The notes below the pieces were generated by a model that did no database searches, was not told where the DNA came from, and was given only the letters and a program-made list of their open reading frames with translations. Below are positions 1-5,499 of a stretch of DNA of 5,961 bases, one piece after another. This stretch comes from an uncultured Coriobacteriaceae bacterium. Its GTDB lineage: Bacteria; Actinomycetota; Coriobacteriia; Coriobacteriales; Atopobiaceae. The stretch covers positions 1-5,961 of the forward strand of contig CACXFF010000359.1 in NCBI GenBank assembly GCA_902766805.1. Reading direction: 5' to 3'. Numbering within the stretch: position 1 is the first letter of the stretch; the number at the start of each line of letters is the position of its first letter. The position numbers and the translations under genes were made by a program.

Positions 1-29
1 CCGAGCGCTCGGTCCAGATGATGGAGTAG
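1..29 (+). CDS. Possible 3' end of an upstream gene (partial)
   Basis: Reading from base 3 gives eight codons (E R S V Q M M E) and then TAG at 27-29. A strong hairpin starts seven bases later, as expected just past the end of a gene. The frame beginning at base 1 also closes early (TGA at 19-21), and the frame beginning at base 2 stays open through the hairpin, so frame choice rests only on the hairpin position. Eight residues are too few to identify a family. Confidence 0.3.
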
Positions 30-35
30 CGCCTT

Positions 36-76
36 GCGCGGGCGGCCACCCTATGGCGCTGGGTGGCCGCCCGCGT
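36..76 (+). terminator. GC-rich hairpin, probable terminator of the upstream gene
   Basis: The arms at 37-51 and 61-75 are perfect reverse complements (15 bp, almost all G/C) around a 9-nt loop, and a G-U pair (36/76) can extend the stem. No run of T follows, so it is not a textbook intrinsic terminator. It could be a U-less terminator, an mRNA 3'-end stabiliser or a bidirectional structure. Its place right after the possible stop at 27-29 favours 3'-end formation. Confidence 0.6.
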
Positions 77-115
77 CTGAGTGGTTGGTACATTGCTCTG
101 TACGACACGTCTGCC

Positions 116-138
116 ACCCTCAAGTTGAGGTTGAGGGT
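116..138. repeat. 8-bp inverted repeat with 7-bp spacer, possible operator
   Basis: ACCCTCAA at 116-123 is the exact reverse complement of TTGAGGGT at 131-138. The spacer repeats the same word (GTTGAG twice in tandem, 124-135), so the region can be read either as a dyad or as a tandem hexamer. It lies upstream of the protease promoter candidate, where a transcription-factor site could sit. No regulator is recognised and chance is not excluded. Confidence 0.3.
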
Positions 139-200
139 TGTGGCGCCCGTTGGGGGGCCGTACGCCCGCCCACCGTTTGGCACTTGTCCGAATGAGAGCC

Positions 201-228
201 TTGGGGTGAGAATGTCCCTTAATATGCC
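201..228 (+). promoter_or_regulatory. Weak promoter candidate for the secreted peptidase
   Basis: The only AT-rich patch in this upstream region is CTTAATATGC around 218-227. TAATAT at 220-225 resembles a -10 box but has no good -35 at the right distance. Alternatively TTGGGG at 201-206 and TATGCC at 223-228 are 16 bp apart, each matching consensus in only three of six positions. Transcription would start at about 232-236, inside or next to the first leader hairpin. The assignment is tentative. Confidence 0.25.
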
Positions 229-290
229 TCGCGTGCGAGGCTTCGTCCCTGCGCTCGCGCGGGCGCTCCGTCCGCTCCATGAGCGGATGG
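226..290 (+). promoter_or_regulatory. Three tandem hairpins in the leader of the peptidase gene
   Basis: Three short stem-loops follow one another with almost no space. Hairpin 1 (226-241) pairs GCCTCG with CGAGGC around a 4-nt loop. Hairpin 2 (251-266) pairs six positions, one of them G-U, around GCGC. Hairpin 3 (268-290) pairs ten positions with one G-U around a CAT loop and ends six bases before the ribosome binding site. They could shape translation or stability of the mRNA or bind a protein; hairpin 1 could instead be a DNA operator near the transcription start. No known riboswitch family is recognised. The pairings are exact by inspection, but their function is inference. Confidence 0.4.
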
Positions 291-296
291 TCACAC

Positions 297-303
297 GAGG
301 GGG
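297..303 (+). promoter_or_regulatory. Ribosome binding site that fixes the peptidase start
   Basis: GAGGGGG lies five bases before the ATG at 309. An earlier in-frame ATG at 279 sits in the loop of hairpin 3, has no Shine-Dalgarno sequence, and would put ten polar residues ahead of the signal peptide. The start at 309 is therefore preferred. Confidence 0.8.
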
Positions 304-308
304 TTCGC

Positions 309-2681
309 ATGCATCACCCGAACAAGATTGTACGTTCCGCCCTGTCCGCCTTGCTCGCCCTGTCCATGGGCGTGTCCCTGGTGCGCGCTCCACAGCCGGC
401 GCTGGCGGACGACGGTCTCACACAGCCCGGCGGCCTCACGCCAGACGGCGTGCCCGAATGGGCGGTTGATGACGGACGGCGCCTCGACGCCGACAAGCCT
501 GCCCCCGCCGCCGCGCTCCAGTCCCACTTCGACCTGCGGGACCTGGGCCTCGTCACTCCCGTGAAGTCCCAGAACCCCTGGAGCTCCTGCTGGGCCTTTG
601 GCGGCATCTCGGCGGCGGAGATCTCCATCCTCACTGCGTTGGGGACCACCTACAAGGACTATCCGCTCGATCTCTCCGAGCGTCACCTCATCTATTTCGC
701 CTTGCATCCGGTGACGAAGTCCGACTCGCCGTCCCAGGCGGGCGAGGGCCTGCACACCTTCGACGACTCTCCCAACGCTGCCTTTGGTGCCGGCGGCATC
801 CCTGCGCTCATCACCACTCTGTTCGGCCAAGGCGTCGGCCCGGTAGAGGAGATGCTGTTCCCGTACCACGGGGCGAATGGCCTTACCTCCTTGGAGTACT
901 TCGACAGCCTGGGCGACGAGGAGCTCGAGGCGTTCGTCAAGGCGGAGCTTGGTCCCACGGTGCAGCTGATGGGCATGACCTATGAGGAGTTCATCGCCTA
1001 TGTCGCCTCCCAGAATGGCATGACGGAGCAGGAGGTCTTCGAATCCTTCAAGGCACGGATCCGCGCCACCTACGAGAGCTCCAACAGCTACGCCAAGGCC
1101 GACGACTGGTCCATCCCCGACGACAACGAGGACGGAAGGTCGAACCGGCTGCTCTCTCAGGGCATGACGCTCAAAGACGGCAACATCCTGCCCGAATACT
1201 GGAACGCCGACAGGACGGCCGTCAACCAGGAGAGCGAGCAGGCCATCAAGAAGGAGCTGGCCAGCGGCCTGGGCGTGTCCATCATGTTCGCAGCCGATCA
1301 GACGGGCACCTACACGGTGTCGAACGTCGACGAGGCGGGCAGAAGCATCGGCAACAGCTACAACCAGTGCTGCGACGACGCGACCCGCCCCCCGAACCAC
1401 GGCGTGTGCCTGGTGGGCTGGGACGACGGCTATCCCGCGGAGAGCTTCAGCCCCGATCATCGCCCGCCTGCCAACGGCGCGTGGATCGTGAAGAACAGCT
1501 GGGGCTCCACCACCGACGCTGCCCCAGACGACCTGGGCAACGTCATGGGCAAGCGCGCCTACGGCATCCGCAACGCCGAGGGGGAGTACACGGGCTACTT
1601 CTACCTCTCGTATTACGACAAGACCATCATGCAGCCCGAGACGATGGAATTCTCGTCGACGCTGAACGACAGCGGAGCCCTCTACGTGCTGAGCTATGAC
1701 TATCTGCCGGACCAAAATGGCTTCTACGTGATCCCGGCCACGCAGGACGTCCTGAGCACCGCCAACGTGTTTGCCACGATGGACGCCATCAAGGTCAACG
1801 ACGTCTCCGTGCGCGTCCCGAGCGCGGGCACGACCACGACCATCGCCATCTACCAGCTCAACGAGGACTCGCAAGACCCCGCTGACGGCGAGCTGCTGTA
1901 CCGCGGGACGCACGAGTTCGAGTATGCGGGCATCCATCGCGTCAAGCTCCCCGAGCCCGTGAAGGTGAAGGCCGGCTCGTTCATCTCTATCGTCACGACG
2001 TCATCGACGGTGGACGACGGCGGCACGCGCCTGTACGGCGCCTCGGCCTGCCGGGGCGCGTCGAAGGAGAAGATTGAGGAGTACATCGCCCAGACGGGTG
2101 CCAAGTTGACCAGCTACGCCGTGTCTGTCGTGAACCCGGGGGAGAGCTACCTGTACCGGGACGGCGAGTGGCGGGACTGGTCCGAATACCTCGCGACGGC
2201 GACAGACACCGAAGGCGTGGTCGTGGACAACTTCTCCATCAAGGTGTTCGCGGAACCGGACTCGGGCGAGGCGCGGGACGGATGGGAGCTGGCCGCCGAC
2301 GGCTGCTGGACCTACCGCTTGGGCGGCGAGCTTGTGCGCTCCGCCTGGACCTCCGTGGACGGGGAGTGGTACTACCTCGATGCCGACGCCCGCATGGTCT
2401 CGGGTTGGGTCAAAGACGCCGGTAGCTGGTACTACCTGAACGAGAGGCACGACGGGGCCTTCGGCGCGATGCAGACCGGCTGGGTGCGCAGCGACGGCCG
2501 TTGGTACTACCTGAACCCGGCGAGCGGAGGCCCCCAGGGCGCGATGGTGACCGGTTGGCTGCTGGTGGACGGCAAGTGGTACTACCTGTATCCGCAGGTC
2601 GGAGCGCCGCAGGGCAGCCTGGCCGTCGACACCAGCATCGATGGCTGGAGGGTCGGCCCGGACGGGGCCTGGGTCGCCTAG
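309..2681 (+). CDS. Secreted papain-like (C1) cysteine peptidase with lectin-like domain and cell-wall-binding repeats
   Basis: This 790-residue exported protein probably cleaves proteins or peptides at the cell surface. Residues 1-33 form a signal peptide: basic start, hydrophobic core, and an A-L-A end before D34. A short proline-rich stretch leads to FDLRD (74-78). The catalytic set is complete: Q88 of the oxyanion hole, nucleophile C94 in SSCWAF, H364 in NHGVCLVGWDD and N396 in KNSWG. The QNPWSS lead-in lacks the cysteine of papain's CGSCW motif. C94 and H364 are 270 residues apart, about double papain, because of a large, partly helical, acidic insertion. Residues about 441-652 are beta-rich and resemble the Lectin_like domain found after such peptidases. 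Residues about 657-790 are aromatic repeats, likely for wall attachment. The substrate is unknown. The start follows a GAGGGGG box. The gene is probably transcribed alone, with hairpins on both sides. Confidence 0.9.
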   Translation: MHHPNKIVRSALSALLALSMGVSLVRAPQPALADDGLTQPGGLTPDGVPEWAVDDGRRLDADKPAPAAALQSHFDLRDLGLVTPVKSQNPWSSCWAFGGISAAEISILTALGTTYKDYPLDLSERHLIYFALHPVTKSDSPSQAGEGLHTFDDSPNAAFGAGGIPALITTLFGQGVGPVEEMLFPYHGANGLTSLEYFDSLGDEELEAFVKAELGPTVQLMGMTYEEFIAYVASQNGMTEQEVFESFKARIRATYESSNSYAKADDWSIPDDNEDGRSNRLLSQGMTLKDGNILPEYWNADRTAVNQESEQAIKKELASGLGVSIMFAADQTGTYTVSNVDEAGRSIGNSYNQCCDDATRPPNHGVCLVGWDDGYPAESFSPDHRPPANGAWIVKNSWGSTTDAAPDDLGNVMGKRAYGIRNAEGEYTGYFYLSYYDKTIMQPETMEFSSTLNDSGALYVLSYDYLPDQNGFYVIPATQDVLSTANVFATMDAIKVNDVSVRVPSAGTTTTIAIYQLNEDSQDPADGELLYRGTHEFEYAGIHRVKLPEPVKVKAGSFISIVTTSSTVDDGGTRLYGASACRGASKEKIEEYIAQTGAKLTSYAVSVVNPGESYLYRDGEWRDWSEYLATATDTEGVVVDNFSIKVFAEPDSGEARDGWELAADGCWTYRLGGELVRSAWTSVDGEWYYLDADARMVSGWVKDAGSWYYLNERHDGAFGAMQTGWVRSDGRWYYLNPASGGPQGAMVTGWLLVDGKWYYLYPQVGAPQGSLAVDTSIDGWRVGPDGAWVA
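2280..2681 (+). repeat. C-terminal cell-wall-binding repeats (choline-binding-like), coding
   Basis: This part of the peptidase gene encodes about five aromatic repeats with the pattern GW, then DG-x-WYYL, then a glycine-rich turn. The tryptophans of WYYL are residues 687, 707, 732 and 757, so the period is 20, 25 and 25 residues. At the DNA level the exact 11-mer TGGTACTACCT recurs at 2367, 2427, 2502 and 2577. The first unit (from W659) and the last (GWRVGPDGAWVA) are degenerate. Repeats of this family (CW_binding_1) bind choline or other wall polymers in Gram-positive bacteria; the ligand here is unknown. Confidence 0.85.
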
Positions 2682-2685
2682 CGTG

Positions 2686-2726
2686 GGGCCGCGCCCCCCG
2701 ATCCTGGCTTGGGGGCGGCACGGCCC
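2686..2726 (+). terminator. Bulged GC hairpin after the peptidase gene, probable terminator
   Basis: Five bases after the stop codon, GGGCCG-CGCCCCC (2686-2698) can pair with GGGGGCG (2711-2717) and CGGCCC (2721-2726). This gives 13 bp interrupted by a 3-nt bulge (2718-2720) on the 3' side, with a 12-nt loop. The sequence after it is TCTCC rather than a T run, so termination may be inefficient or the hairpin may mainly protect the mRNA end. It separates the protease from the ribosomal operon. Confidence 0.55.
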
Positions 2727-2733
2727 TCTCCAG

Positions 2734-2745
2734 GACAGGCCTGTC
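2734..2745. repeat. Perfect 12-bp palindrome in the intergenic region
   Basis: GACAGGCCTGTC is its own reverse complement. It lies eight bases after the bulged hairpin and roughly 90 bp before the rpsP promoter candidate. It could be a dimeric regulator site or part of the terminator region. The rest of 2746-2830 is GC-rich with loose GTGCC/GGCTGTG repetition and no gene that I can support. Confidence 0.3.
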
Positions 2746-2831
2746 AGCCTCAGGTGCAGGTTGGAAGTGGCAGCTGTCTTGGAGGGGCTGTGCCGTGCCG
2801 TGCAGAGGCTGTGGCAATTTGGGTTGAACAT

Positions 2832-2860
2832 TTGACGTGCGCAAGCTCAGGTAATACCAT
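2832..2860 (+). promoter_or_regulatory. Promoter candidate for the rpsP operon
   Basis: TTGACG (2832-2837, five of six consensus positions) is followed after 17 bp by TACCAT (2855-2860, four of six). The spacing is ideal for a housekeeping sigma factor. The overlapping TAATAC at 2852-2857 looks better as a -10 box but is only 14 bp away. Transcription would begin near 2867, giving a leader of about 68 nt. That leader can pair GGCGGC (2883-2888) with GCCGCC (2909-2914), or alternatively TGCGT (2868-2872) with ACGCA (2896-2900). Confidence 0.55.
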
Positions 2861-2920
2861 ACGTGTTTGCGTGTTTACTTTCGGCGGCACCTTCTACGCA
2901 TACCACTCGCCGCCACGTCT

Positions 2921-2927
2921 GGAGGAG
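2921..2927 (+). promoter_or_regulatory. Ribosome binding site selecting the TTG start of rpsP
   Basis: GGAGGAG lies seven bases before TTG at 2935. The codons after that TTG give AVKIRLARHG, the usual S16 N-terminus. The upstream in-frame ATG at 2863 would add 24 residues without S16 similarity and would start before, or right at, the inferred transcription start. Confidence 0.85.
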
Positions 2928-2934
2928 TTTTACG

Positions 2935-3258
2935 TTGGCAGTCAAGATTCGCCTGGCCCGTCACGGCGCCAAGAAGCACCCGTTCTACCGCGTCGTCGTC
3001 GCTGACAGCCGCATGCCGCGCGACGGTCGTTACATCGAGCTCGTGGGTCGCTACAACCCCATGAGCACGCCCAAGCTCATCGACATCGACCTCGAGCGTG
3101 TCGACGAGTGGATCGGCAAGGGTGCCCAGCCCACCGACTCCGTTGCCAAGCTCATCGACATCGTGCGCAACGGCAACGAGCCCGCGCCCGAGAAGAAGGC
3201 CAAGAAGTCCAAGAAGCAGATCGCCCGTGAGGCCGCTGCTGCCGAGGACGCGGAGTAA
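2935..3258 (+). CDS. rpsP: 30S ribosomal protein S16
   Basis: S16 is a primary assembly protein of the small ribosomal subunit that binds the 5' domain of 16S rRNA. The 107-residue product begins with AVKIRLARHGAKKHPFYRVV and continues with DSRMPRDGRYIELVGRYNP (24-42), which are family signatures. The conserved core ends near residue 78. Residues 82-107 are a Lys-rich then Ala/Glu-rich tail (KKAKKSKKQ), making the protein longer than the usual 80-90 residues; such tails are common in actinobacterial S16. The start is TTG, chosen for its strong GGAGGAG box and exact family N-terminus. It is the first gene of the translation operon, with khpA starting three bases after its stop. Confidence 0.97.
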   Translation: MAVKIRLARHGAKKHPFYRVVVADSRMPRDGRYIELVGRYNPMSTPKLIDIDLERVDEWIGKGAQPTDSVAKLIDIVRNGNEPAPEKKAKKSKKQIAREAAAAEDAE

Positions 3259-3261
3259 CAC

Positions 3262-3546
3262 ATGGCAGACCAGGTCGCTTCTCAGGCCGAAGGCCAGGAG
3301 CTTCCGTCCGACCGCGTCGCTGACCTCGTGGAGGTCATCGTCTGTGGTCTGGTGGACGATCCCGATGCCGTGTCGCTGGACGTCACCGATGACGCCAACG
3401 GTGCGCTGATCGAGATTGGTTGCGCCGAAGCCGATACCGGCAAGGTCATCGGTCGCCGTGGCCGTACCATCCACGCCATCCGCACCGTCGCGCGCGCCCT
3501 CGGGCAGCGCGTGGGCACGCAGGTGCAAGTGGAGGTTCTGGACTAG
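3262..3546 (+). CDS. khpA: KH-domain RNA-binding protein KhpA (YlqC/UPF0109 family)
   Basis: This small (94 residues) cytoplasmic protein has a single KH domain. The RNA-contacting GxxG loop is visible as GRRG at 64-67 within GKVIGRRGRTIHAIR (60-74), followed by the helix TVARALGQRVG and the last strand QVQVEVLD. KhpA proteins bind RNA, often with a partner KhpB/EloR, and affect cell division or small-RNA biology in Firmicutes; the role here is inferred. Its position between rpsP and rimM is typical of many Gram-positive genomes and supports the call. About 15 residues at the N-terminus (ADQVASQAEGQELPS) exceed the usual family start. CGGAG overlapping the rpsP stop serves as the ribosome binding site, which suggests coupled translation. 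Confidence 0.93.
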   Translation: MADQVASQAEGQELPSDRVADLVEVIVCGLVDDPDAVSLDVTDDANGALIEIGCAEADTGKVIGRRGRTIHAIRTVARALGQRVGTQVQVEVLD

Positions 3547-4065
3547 GTGGCGCGCGATGAATACCTCGTCATAGCGCGTGTCGCAAAGGCACATGGTAAG
3601 AGGGGGGAGGTCGTGACGGTCCCCGTCAACGGCCTTCCCCCTCTTTTGCATGCCGACATGCGCGTCGCCCTCGTGCCTCCGCAGCTCGAGCGTGACCGTT
3701 TCCACACGGTGCTCGACGCGAGCGAGGGGGACGCTGGCCAGCTGGTGGCGCTCTCGGGCAGTCGCTCCATGACCGACGCCGAGTCCCTCGTGGGCAGCTA
3801 CGTGCTTGCGCTGATGGACGAACTGCCCGAACAGGTGGAGCTCATGGACGACTCGTGGCTCGAGGGCCGCGAGGTTGTCGACGAGACACGCGGCAGCCTC
3901 GGCCACATTGTCGAGGTCCTGCGCGGACCCGCCAACGACGCCTGGGTCATCCAGGGGCCCGAGGGAGAGGTCATCATCCCGGTCGTGGATCACCTGTTGG
4001 TGGACGTGCCCGACGAGGGCCCCATCTTGGTCAGCGCCCGGCCCGAGGACATGGTGCGAGGCTAG
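3547..4065 (+). CDS. rimM: 16S rRNA processing / 30S maturation factor RimM
   Basis: RimM helps late assembly of the 30S head and binds S19. The 172-residue protein shows the N-terminal barrel signature YLVIARVAKAHGKRGEV (6-22) and the motif SGSRSMTDAESLVGSYV (70-86). A C-terminal PRC-like barrel (about 98-168) has the conserved N130-D131 and IIPVVDH (143-149). The usual aromatic YYxxDLxG at the domain junction is degenerate (DDSWLEG). The start is GTG immediately after the khpA stop, with no gap. The nearest Shine-Dalgarno, GGAGG at 3531-3535, is 11 bases away, rather far, so translation probably depends on ribosomes finishing khpA. No other in-frame start preserves the family N-terminus. 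Confidence 0.95.
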   Translation: MARDEYLVIARVAKAHGKRGEVVTVPVNGLPPLLHADMRVALVPPQLERDRFHTVLDASEGDAGQLVALSGSRSMTDAESLVGSYVLALMDELPEQVELMDDSWLEGREVVDETRGSLGHIVEVLRGPANDAWVIQGPEGEVIIPVVDHLLVDVPDEGPILVSARPEDMVRG

Positions 4066-4078
4066 CGGACCCGTCCGC
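4065..4078 (+). promoter_or_regulatory. Small hairpin at the rimM/trmD junction
   Basis: GCGGAC and GTCCGC (4065-4070 and 4073-4078) are reverse complements, leaving a two-base centre; as RNA a 5-bp stem with a 4-nt loop is likely. It begins at the last base of the rimM stop codon and ends 12 bases before the trmD ribosome binding site. This 37-nt spacer is the longest gap between complete genes in the cluster apart from the protease boundary. A role in processing or in damping trmD expression is possible but unproven. Confidence 0.3.
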
Positions 4079-4102
4079 ACGACGCCGCCCGAGGAGGTGC
4101 GC

Positions 4103-4864
4103 ATGCTGACCATAGAGACGCTGTCGGTCTTTCCGCAGGTGTTCGCGCCCTACTGCGACGCCTCCATCTTGGGCCGCGCGCAGAAGGCGGGCATCTGGGA
4201 ACTCAAGTGCCACGACCTGCGCAGCTGGACGCACGACCGCCATCATACGGTGGACGACGCGCCGTTTGGCGGCGGCCAGGGCATGCTCATGAAGCCTGCG
4301 CCCTTCTTCGAGGCGCTCGCCGACATCGGCAGCAGCGGCCCTGCGCCGCACGTGGTGTTCTTCACGCCTGCGGGCACGCCCTTCACGCAGCGCGTCGCCG
4401 AGCGTCTGGCGGGCATGGAGCGCATCGTCTTTGTCTGCGGACGCTACGAGGGCATGGACGAGCGCGTGTACGAGCTGGCCGACGAGTGCCTGAGCCTGGG
4501 TGACTACGTGCTCACGGGCGGCGAGCTCGCGGCAATGGTGGTCACCGACGCCGTCGTGCGCCTGCTGCCGGGGGCGCTGGGGGACAGCCTGAGCGCGGTG
4601 GACGAGTCCTTCTCGTCGGCCGGCCTGCTCGAGTACGCCCAATACACGCGCCCCGCGGACTACGAAGGCCGCACGGTGCCCGAGGTCCTGCTGTCGGGCG
4701 ACCATGCCAAAGTGGATGCCTGGCGCCGCCGCGACGCCATCCGGCGCACGGCGCTGTTGCGCCCTGACCTGCTTCAGACAGCCGACCTGACCGAGCAGGA
4801 GCGGGCCTATGCCGAAGAGCTGCGCGAGGCAGCGCGACAAGCCCAGCACGAAGAGGAGAGCTAG
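4103..4864 (+). CDS. trmD: tRNA (guanine-37-N1) methyltransferase TrmD
   Basis: TrmD transfers a methyl group from S-adenosylmethionine to N1 of G37 next to the anticodon, preventing +1 frameshifting. The 253-residue protein has all signatures of the trefoil-knot (SPOUT) family: DDAPFGGGQGMLMKP (51-65), CGRYEGMDER (112-121), SLGDYVLTGGE (131-141), VDESF (166-170), YTRP (181-184) and VPEVLLSGDH. R153 and D167 match the expected catalytic arginine and aspartate. The start at 4103 follows GAGGAGG (4091-4097) by five bases and gives the usual N-terminus (LTIETLSVFPQVF). The frame stays open upstream to 3875, but that part overlaps rimM and is not conserved-looking. lepB begins two bases after its stop. 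Confidence 0.97.
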   Translation: MLTIETLSVFPQVFAPYCDASILGRAQKAGIWELKCHDLRSWTHDRHHTVDDAPFGGGQGMLMKPAPFFEALADIGSSGPAPHVVFFTPAGTPFTQRVAERLAGMERIVFVCGRYEGMDERVYELADECLSLGDYVLTGGELAAMVVTDAVVRLLPGALGDSLSAVDESFSSAGLLEYAQYTRPADYEGRTVPEVLLSGDHAKVDAWRRRDAIRRTALLRPDLLQTADLTEQERAYAEELREAARQAQHEEES

Positions 4865-4866
4865 AG

Positions 4867-5466
4867 ATGGACGAACAGAGCACGCCCGAAGTCATGGACG
4901 GCCCCGAGGAGGAGCCCCAGGGATCGGTCGGGAGATGGGTGCTGGAATGGGTCGTGATCATCGCCTTGGCGTTCGGCCTGGCGTTCCTGTTCAACACCTT
5001 CGTGGCCGGCTACTACATCGTGCCCACGGGCTCCATGCTGGAGACCATCCAGCTCGACGACCGCCTGGTGGGCGAGAAGGTGAGCTATCGCTTCCGTGAG
5101 CCCGCGCGGGGCGACATCGTCACCTTCATCGACCCGCGCGACGGCACCACGCTGCTCTGCAAGCGCGTGATCGCCACCGGCGGGCAGACGCTGGACCTGC
5201 GCGACGGCACGGTCTACGTGGACGGGCAGGCGCTGGACGAGCCCTATACCGGGGGCAAGCCCTCCAACCCGTTGTCCGACTACGCGAGCATCCTGCCCGG
5301 CCCCATCACCTATCCCTACCAGGTGCCCGAGGGCTACCTGTGGGTCATGGGCGACAACCGCACCAACTCCAAGGACTCGCGCTACTTCGGCGCGGTCCCA
5401 CGTGAAAACATCGTTGCGCGTGGCCTGTTCGTGTACTGGCCGCTCAGCAACATCAAGATACTCTAA
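4867..5466 (+). CDS. lepB: Signal peptidase I
   Basis: This 199-residue membrane enzyme removes signal peptides from proteins exported by Sec or Tat. An acidic cytoplasmic N-terminus (1-20) is followed by one membrane segment (about 24-45). The catalytic serine is S56 in VPTGSM and the general-base lysine is K99 in LLCKRVIA. The later box GDNRTNSKDSRYFG (161-174) and the end VARGLFVYWPLSNIK complete the family pattern. The segment after the lysine box reads ATGGQTLDLRDG instead of the commoner IGLPGD type. GAGGAG (4853-4858) inside the end of trmD gives the ribosome binding site, so the two genes are probably coupled. It could process the protease encoded upstream, as well as many other exported proteins. 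Confidence 0.96.
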   Translation: MDEQSTPEVMDGPEEEPQGSVGRWVLEWVVIIALAFGLAFLFNTFVAGYYIVPTGSMLETIQLDDRLVGEKVSYRFREPARGDIVTFIDPRDGTTLLCKRVIATGGQTLDLRDGTVYVDGQALDEPYTGGKPSNPLSDYASILPGPITYPYQVPEGYLWVMGDNRTNSKDSRYFGAVPRENIVARGLFVYWPLSNIKIL

Positions 5467-5499
5467 GCGTTTGATACCGACTCGACAGATCGGAGAGAC

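Noticed and set aside
279..308. Upstream ATG as the true start of the peptidase
   Set aside because: It is in the loop of a stable stem without a Shine-Dalgarno, and the extra ten residues would precede a signal peptide that already has its own basic start at 309.
53..469. Forward open frame of 138 codons starting in the loop of the first hairpin
   Set aside because: It has no ribosome binding site, starts inside a hairpin, has low-complexity Arg/Pro/Ala composition and overlaps the signal-peptide region of the clearly real peptidase in another frame.
291..1937. 548-codon reverse-strand open frame opposite the peptidase
   Set aside because: Long antisense frames are expected opposite high-GC genes. 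Its product is rich in Val/Ala/Arg/Gly without motifs, while the + strand encodes a complete catalytic set.
2280..2681. CRISPR array or tandem DNA repeat element
   Set aside because: The repeated DNA is coding and its period follows the WYYL protein repeats; there are no conserved long repeats with unique spacers.
2727..2830. Small structured RNA or tRNA in the GC-rich stretch before rpsP
   Set aside because: No T-loop or D-loop sequence, no cloverleaf and no recognised small-RNA motif could be found; only loose GTGCC/GGCTGTG repetition is seen.
2875..4113. 412-codon reverse-strand open frame opposite rpsP, khpA and rimM
   Set aside because: It crosses three well-recognised genes and their start sites, and the translation shows no family features.
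5467..5499. T-box riboswitch before glyQ
   Set aside because: Glycyl-tRNA synthetase genes often carry one in Firmicutes, but the 33-nt gap to lepB is far too short and shows no T-box or antiterminator sequence.
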